This document shows positions 60,298-64,000 of a stretch of 64,000 nt of DNA, piece after piece. Each line of letters starts with the position of its first letter. Within the stretch, counting starts at the first letter, position 1. The stretch comes from Bacillus sp. JCM 19058. GTDB taxonomy: Bacteria > Bacillota > Bacilli > Bacillales_H > Bacillaceae_D. The position numbers were made by a program, and so were the translations under genes. Where the stretch lies: contig BAXO01000001.1 of NCBI GenBank assembly GCA_001310555.1, forward strand, positions 57,064 through 121,063, read 5' to 3'. The notes under the pieces were generated by a model. That model was not told the DNA's origin and did no database searches. It saw nothing but the letters and a program-made list of their open reading frames with translations.

Positions 60298-60861
60298 CTA
60301 TTCCATTTCTGATGCAGGAACGAAGGTCTCAATATGTTTGTTCAAGCGATCCTCGTCTAATTCTTTACTTGTAACAACAAGTTGATCATTATCTCGCCCA
60401 AGGTTAAAGGTGTAAAAATTACCATGGTAATTAAATTGCCATTTTACCTCTGCACTTTTTATCATATCTAACTCACTAAGAAGATCGGCAATAATCTCGG
60501 TATCTTCCTCTGCAATACGTACCATCTCATCAAATTCTACATTATCGGTTTCTAAATTTACTACTAATCTACTATGTACAAAGGATTCATCTTGAATATC
60601 CACGCCATTTTTTTGAACAGAATACGTTTCAGTTCCCCCTACCAAAGCAGAGAAAATTTCGGATTCGATTTCACCTGTATCCATCTCTCCTTGTTCACCC
60701 GAATTCCCTTCTGTATTATTTTCTTTTTCATTTGATTCTGTTGTTTCATTACTAGATGTTTCTTCTGCATTATTGTCCTGTGTATCTCCTTCATCCCGAC
60801 AAGCTGATAGCATAAAAAGTATAAGAACAAGAAATAACATGTAGCCAATTTTTTTCTTCAT
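60298..60861 (-). CDS. Lipoprotein of unknown function
   Basis: Intact, 187 residues. Signal peptide MKKKIGYMLFLVLILFMLSA with lipobox LSAC (Cys21), then a 45-residue linker rich in Asn, Glu, Ser and Thr. The folded part has VKWQFNYHGNFYTFNLGRDN and VVTSKELDEDRLNKHIETFV, an alpha/beta pattern I cannot place in a family. ATG at 60861 follows AGGAGG-like sequence. It stands alone between the IS256 remnant and a repeat region. Confidence 0.7.
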   Translation of the reverse strand: MKKKIGYMLFLVLILFMLSACRDEGDTQDNNAEETSSNETTESNEKENNTEGNSGEQGEMDTGEIESEIFSALVGGTETYSVQKNGVDIQDESFVHSRLVVNLETDNVEFDEMVRIAEEDTEIIADLLSELDMIKSAEVKWQFNYHGNFYTFNLGRDNDQLVVTSKELDEDRLNKHIETFVPASEME

Positions 60862-61100
60862 ATTTAGCCTCCTTTCAATATTTTATTTAAAACATATCAC
60901 AGTAAGAAATATTTTACCATGTATGTTTTGGGTACGAACCACTATTCCAAGAGATTAGTGCTAGAATCACTGCTTTTTTTACTTTTCAACTCGCTCGACC
61001 CAGAACACATAAAAATTATGATAAAAAAGCTCTTACTGAAATGCTTTATTCCACAATATGATCACGTATAATGGTCCTACCGACAAAACGCAGATATTAT

Positions 61101-61160
61101 ACGCTAAGAAAATTGAAACCTAAAAAAGTCAAATTCCTGTACGCTAAGGAACCGACTTTT
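61101..61160 (+). repeat. 60-base repeat, copy A
   Basis: Starts ACGCTAAGAAAATTG; its central 28 bases (AAAAAAGTCAAATTCCTGTA then CGCTAAGG) differ from copy B at 61425 in only four positions. It also forms a hairpin, AAAAAGTC..TTCC/GGAA..GACTTTTT, like a terminator. Possibly the end of a lost element present twice. Confidence 0.5.
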
Positions 61161-61424
61161 TAATTAGCTTGTTAAACTAAAGCCCCCGTTACTTTAAGTA
61201 CATTATTTCGCACTCTTCATACGACTTAATAATAATTGCAATTGTTCGTGCCCGTGTTTCATCCATTGAAACGCTGAGAAAGTGCAGTGCTTTTTTCTGT
61301 GTGCAACGCATAGCGATCACCTAGGCAGTGAAGTCCGTTGTGAGGGCTGGCAGGTGGTGTCAGATTCGCTGGTACTACCCCTATAATGAAACAAGGGGTA
61401 CAGCCAACATTTCGGAAATTTTGT

Positions 61425-61484
61425 ACGTTAAGCAAAATTCGACATAAAAAAGCCAAATACCTATACACTAAGGGATTTGACTTA
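61425..61484 (+). repeat. 60-base repeat, copy B
   Basis: Starts ACGTTAAGCAAAATTC; central part AAAAAAGCCAAATACCTATA then CACTAAGG, related to copy A in the same orientation 324 bases upstream. Its own hairpin (CAAATACC/GGGATTTG) is weaker. Preceded by GTACAGCCAACATTTCGG, resembling IS-end sequence. Confidence 0.5.
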
Positions 61485-61835
61485 TGTTATGGCTTAGTTT
61501 TTATTTAAGGGTCTTCATGAATTAGCTGGTAATCTATTTAATCAAATTTATATTCTCCAAGAAAATTAATATGCTCCCATCCTAACGGTGAAATATGTGG
61601 AAGTAATTCTTCTTTTAGGGGTACCGCCAACAAGGTCTCACTTGAAACAAGTAATACGAATCTAACATAATGTTATTATGTTTCATTCGTTATTATGGTG
61701 GTGTGGGGGGTAGGTTGGCTACAGTATTAACTGGAAATAGGAAGGAGAGGGCAGTTCAGGCCCCCTCCAAAGCACTCAGGCTACCTCTAGGCAGCCTTCA
61801 CAGGAGTTAACGCATAAGCAAGGAGGTATATGAAA

Positions 61836-62270
61836 GTGAAAATAGGAGAATTAGCCCAATTGACTAATGTCAGCATTCGTTCCATCCGGCATTATGAAAA
61901 AAAAGGGCTGTTGAAAGCTGTTAGGCTAGATAACGATTATCGGAGTTTCGCCGAGTCTGCTGTTGATCGAGTCGTGACGATCCAATTATTCTTGAAGCTC
62001 GGGTTGACAACAGATCAAATCGGAGAACTGTTCAATGGAGAGATCGCAAATCCTGACGATTACGAGTTTTGCGAAGAAATACTAGCCATGTACGAAGAGA
62101 AGTTGGCTCAAGCTGATCGTCAGATCGCGGCACTTCAACAATTGAAGAGATTATTGAAACGTCAAATCTCTCTGACGTTGTCAAAAAAAATAACACTTAT
62201 TCGCACACAGACCATGGGGCATCGTTATTTGCTCTGTGGTCGTTTATTTATTTCTAACGGCAGCTCTTGA
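61836..62270 (+). CDS. MerR-family transcriptional regulator
   Basis: About 144 residues from GTG 61836, nine bases after AAGGAGG (ATG 61830 is too close). Winged helix KIGELAQLTNVSIRSIRHYE, KKGLLKAVRLDNDYRSF, LKLGLTTDQIGELF, followed by a dimerisation coiled coil (EEKLAQADRQIAALQQLKRL). After eight A near 62183 the C-terminus may be frame-shifted, since the last 25 residues are not helical. No effector domain. Lies 30-130 bases upstream of the imine-reductase-like gene and probably controls it. Confidence 0.8.
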   Translation: MKIGELAQLTNVSIRSIRHYEKKGLLKAVRLDNDYRSFAESAVDRVVTIQLFLKLGLTTDQIGELFNGEIANPDDYEFCEEILAMYEEKLAQADRQIAALQQLKRLLKRQISLTLSKKITLIRTQTMGHRYLLCGRLFISNGSS

Positions 62271-62303
62271 CCCTAACACTAGTGTAATACTTTAGAATCA
62301 GGT

Positions 62304-63326
62304 TTGAACACGCAGAGAAGAGTGGTTCTCGGTTCAAAATCAACTAATTTGTGGGGGGTTTTTCAATTGAAGGGAAAAGATCAAAGTAATATAAGGGGAA
62401 ATTTGAGTGACAACTCTATCGTTGCTGGGGAAAAGATGGTTGGCGAGGATCTTTTATCAGTATCCGTCATCGGTTTGGGCAATATGGGATCGGCACTGGC
62501 CGAAGCATTCGCCAAGATAGGACATCCGACTACGGTTTGGAACCGCAGCGCCGCGAAAACTGCTCCCCTCATTGCCATGGGTGCGGTACACGCGGATTCA
62601 ATCGAGGACGCAATCTCGGCAAGTAAATTAGTTATTACTTGTATTACCACTTATGATGCCACGATCCAGGCAATGGAACCTGCTGGAGTTGGACTGTCTG
62701 GCCGAACCTTAATCACTCTAAACTCTGGTACACCTGAAGGTGCTCGCAAAATGGCCGCTTGGGTAACTGGACACGGTGCAAGGTTCCTCGATGGAGCAGT
62801 CAAAAATGTACCCGCAGCCATAGGGAAACCAGACACCCTCTTGTATTACAGTGGTGACAAGGCTACGTTCGACGAGTATGAGACGACGCTGAAAGTGCTA
62901 GGCGGTGACACCGTCTACCTTGGTGGGGAACCGGACCTCGCTAAACTTTACGAGTTCGCCGTTGGAGGAACGCTGCTACCGGCCCTTATTGGTTTCTTCC
63001 AGGGTGCCGCTCTTGTCAAGGGACGTGGACTGCAAGTAAGCTCGCTAGTACCGTATTCCATTAAATGGCTAGAGATGATTGGATCAGTCCTGCCGAGTTT
63101 TGCTGAGGAGATCGATGCAGGTGACTACACCAAGCCATCTTCCTCTGTCGACATTTTCCATGAGTCTATCGTATACGATCTTGAGGTCGGCGAGGAGGCA
63201 AACATTGACGTCACTTGGCGCGCTCCCATGCATGATCTCCTTAGACGAGCGGTAGCGACAGGTCACCGGGACCACAGCATCTCATCACTGGTTGAGCTAC
63301 TCAGGAAGTCAGAACAGTTGGAATAG
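62304..63326 (+). CDS. NAD(P)-dependent oxidoreductase, imine reductase/6PGDH-like
   Basis: Intact; up to 340 residues, but the start is uncertain (TTG 62406 after AAGGGGAAA or ATG 62436 are plausible and would trim 34-44 residues). Rossmann domain VSVIGLGNMGSALAEAFAKI with NADP-type VWNRSAAK, then LITLNSGTPEGARKMAAWV and FLDGAVKNVPAAIGKP. The long inter-domain helix and helical C-domain (FAVGGTLLPALIGFFQGAAL, YTKPSSSVDIFHESIVYDL) fit the reductive aminase/imine reductase group rather than beta-hydroxyacid dehydrogenases. Physiological substrate unknown. A large hairpin follows. Confidence 0.8.
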   Translation: MNTQRRVVLGSKSTNLWGVFQLKGKDQSNIRGNLSDNSIVAGEKMVGEDLLSVSVIGLGNMGSALAEAFAKIGHPTTVWNRSAAKTAPLIAMGAVHADSIEDAISASKLVITCITTYDATIQAMEPAGVGLSGRTLITLNSGTPEGARKMAAWVTGHGARFLDGAVKNVPAAIGKPDTLLYYSGDKATFDEYETTLKVLGGDTVYLGGEPDLAKLYEFAVGGTLLPALIGFFQGAALVKGRGLQVSSLVPYSIKWLEMIGSVLPSFAEEIDAGDYTKPSSSVDIFHESIVYDLEVGEEANIDVTWRAPMHDLLRRAVATGHRDHSISSLVELLRKSEQLE

Positions 63327-63338
63327 GTTTGAGCTGAA

Positions 63339-63390
63339 ACAGCTAGCGTTGGGTAAGAGGGATTCATTTCCTCTACCCAGCGCTAGCTGT
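63339..63390. terminator. Long hairpin after the oxidoreductase gene
   Basis: About 21 paired bases with one bulge: ACAGCTAGCGTTGGGTA on the left and TACCCAGCGCTAGCTGT on the right, loop of about eight bases. It starts 12 bases after the stop. No T run follows, so it may act as an mRNA stabiliser or a weak terminator. Confidence 0.6.
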
Positions 63391-63944
63391 TGACGTGATT
63401 CTCAGAACTCTCAGATCGTGTAGGTCACTTCGATCTTCCAACCTCCACGCTGAGGCATCTTGATAACCTTGAAACTACAGATCTTGTCATCATCGATCTT
63501 AACAATGACGGTTTTCCCACTGAGGATGATGAAGGAACTTATTATGAAATAGATTTACTATTGCCCTAGATGATGATAGTAACCTTACATTAAAAGGGGT
63601 CTCGACGTCAAAATGTCGTCAGGTCCCCTTGGAATAATTAATCAATCGTCAGCCGTGTTCCTTCTTCTTGGCTCATGTTTTATCATGAAATCAGTAGTAA
63701 CCTATTTTACAACTAATCGTTATCAGCTTCTAAGTATGTTTTAAGAGCCAAAAGTTATTCATCCCAATACAGTCTTAAAAGTTGTTTAGTCCACTTGCGA
63801 ATCTAACACAATCCTAATGTGTAAAATCCATATGAAAACGACTGCCTTTTTAAGCAGTTGTTTCAGCTTGTCGACAAAGTCTAAATCTTAGACCAAGTCG
63901 TTTTTGTATAATAGAAAGGAATCAAGTTTATGTGGGGGATAAAC
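63391..63944. other. Gene-poor stretch up to the IS element
   Basis: A minus-strand coding scrap at 63411-63555 (ending KMPQRGGWKIEVTYTI) has no start and is unassigned. A terminator-like hairpin AAGGGG..CCCCTT with inner CGACG/CGTC lies at about 63593-63630. The last 100 bases hold the left end and promoter (TTGTATAAT near 63905) of the IS1182 element. Confidence 0.4.
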
Positions 63945-64000
63945 ATGTTATCAAAACATACGAAAGAAGGAAGAAATCAACTTGAAATGGTGGCGCTAAA
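63945..64000 (+). CDS. IS1182-family transposase (N-terminus only)
   Basis: The window ends 18 codons into this gene. MLSKHTKEGRNQLEMVALK is the typical start of IS1182-family (DDE) transposases. A hairpin region (about 63838-63898) upstream is probably the left terminal part of the element. Start ATG 63945 follows GGGGG. Whether the copy is complete cannot be seen. Confidence 0.7.
   Translation, partial: MLSKHTKEGRNQLEMVAL

Larger units (their letters stand above)
60862..61829. other. Gene-poor stretch with a diverged 60-base repeat pair
   Basis: No supportable gene. It contains two related 60-base segments at 61101-61160 and 61425-61484 (listed separately) and a 69-codon minus-strand frame at 61259-61468 overlapping the second repeat, which I regard as chance or a transposase scrap. 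Confidence 0.4.

Noticed and set aside
61259..61468. 69-codon minus-strand frame over the second 60-base repeat
   Set aside because: It is explained by the repeat; there is no start signal or family match.
1..64000. CRISPR array
   Set aside because: No regularly spaced repeats of 24-40 bases were seen; the only direct repeats found are the operator cores and the 60-base pair at 61101/61425.

Overview
The window looks like a chromosome segment of a spore-former-type Firmicute (Bacillales). Pointers are strong AGGAGG-type ribosome sites, frequent TTG/GTG starts, a T-box leader on a seryl-tRNA synthetase gene, LplABC-type sugar ABC genes, a YesN-type regulator, a CdaR-type regulator and IS1182/IS256 remnants. 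A Bacillaceae genus near Shouchella/Alkalihalobacillus is a guess. No rRNA, CRISPR or phage structural genes were seen.

One property dominates the reading. About two thirds of the genes are interrupted by one-base indels, many in A/T homopolymers, while the conserved protein continues at once in another frame. I annotate these as single frame-disrupted genes and think base-calling error is likelier than mass decay. Clear relics are marked pseudogene.

Layout. 0-2 kb: edge of a sugar ABC operon (lipoprotein start, YesN-type response regulator). 2.7-7 kb: SDR relic, membrane-anchored alpha/beta hydrolase, two lipoproteins. 7-12.2 kb: LnrLMN-like ABC-2 exporter with its histidine kinase and NarL-type regulator. 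12.7-18.3 kb: mostly intact genes (hydrolase, ArsR-like regulator, PH-like protein, AlkD-like protein, SDR, T-box plus divergent SerS). 18.6-32.3 kb: a metal/metallophore locus with a truncated Fur, two tandem copies of a heterodimeric ABC half-transporter pair, a complete nickel/peptide-type importer and a MarR regulator. A shared palindrome (TATAGCnnCTATA) precedes MarR, both ABC pairs, the importer operon (next to a Fur box) and a lipoprotein gene 25 kb away. 32.5-38 kb: tRNA-Ala-like elements, MerR plus membrane protein, DUF418 protein, AraC regulator plus formylglycine-generating enzyme.

38-44.6 kb: GntR-controlled operon with an ascorbate-type PTS (EIIA, EIIB, EIIC), a phosphotriesterase-family hydrolase, a creatininase-family enzyme and a Gfo/Idh oxidoreductase, suggesting uptake of a sugar lactone or aldonate as its phosphate. 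45-55.7 kb: CdaR, glycerate kinase, two paralogous GHL6-type glycoside hydrolases flanking an LplABC transporter, and tartronate-semialdehyde reductase, suggesting that a polymer is imported as oligosaccharide and ends in glycerate. 56-64 kb: membrane protein, Cu/Zn SOD lipoprotein, GDPD, then an accessory strip with a broken integrase, an IS256 end, a lipoprotein, repeats, MerR plus imine-reductase-like enzyme, and the start of an IS1182 transposase.
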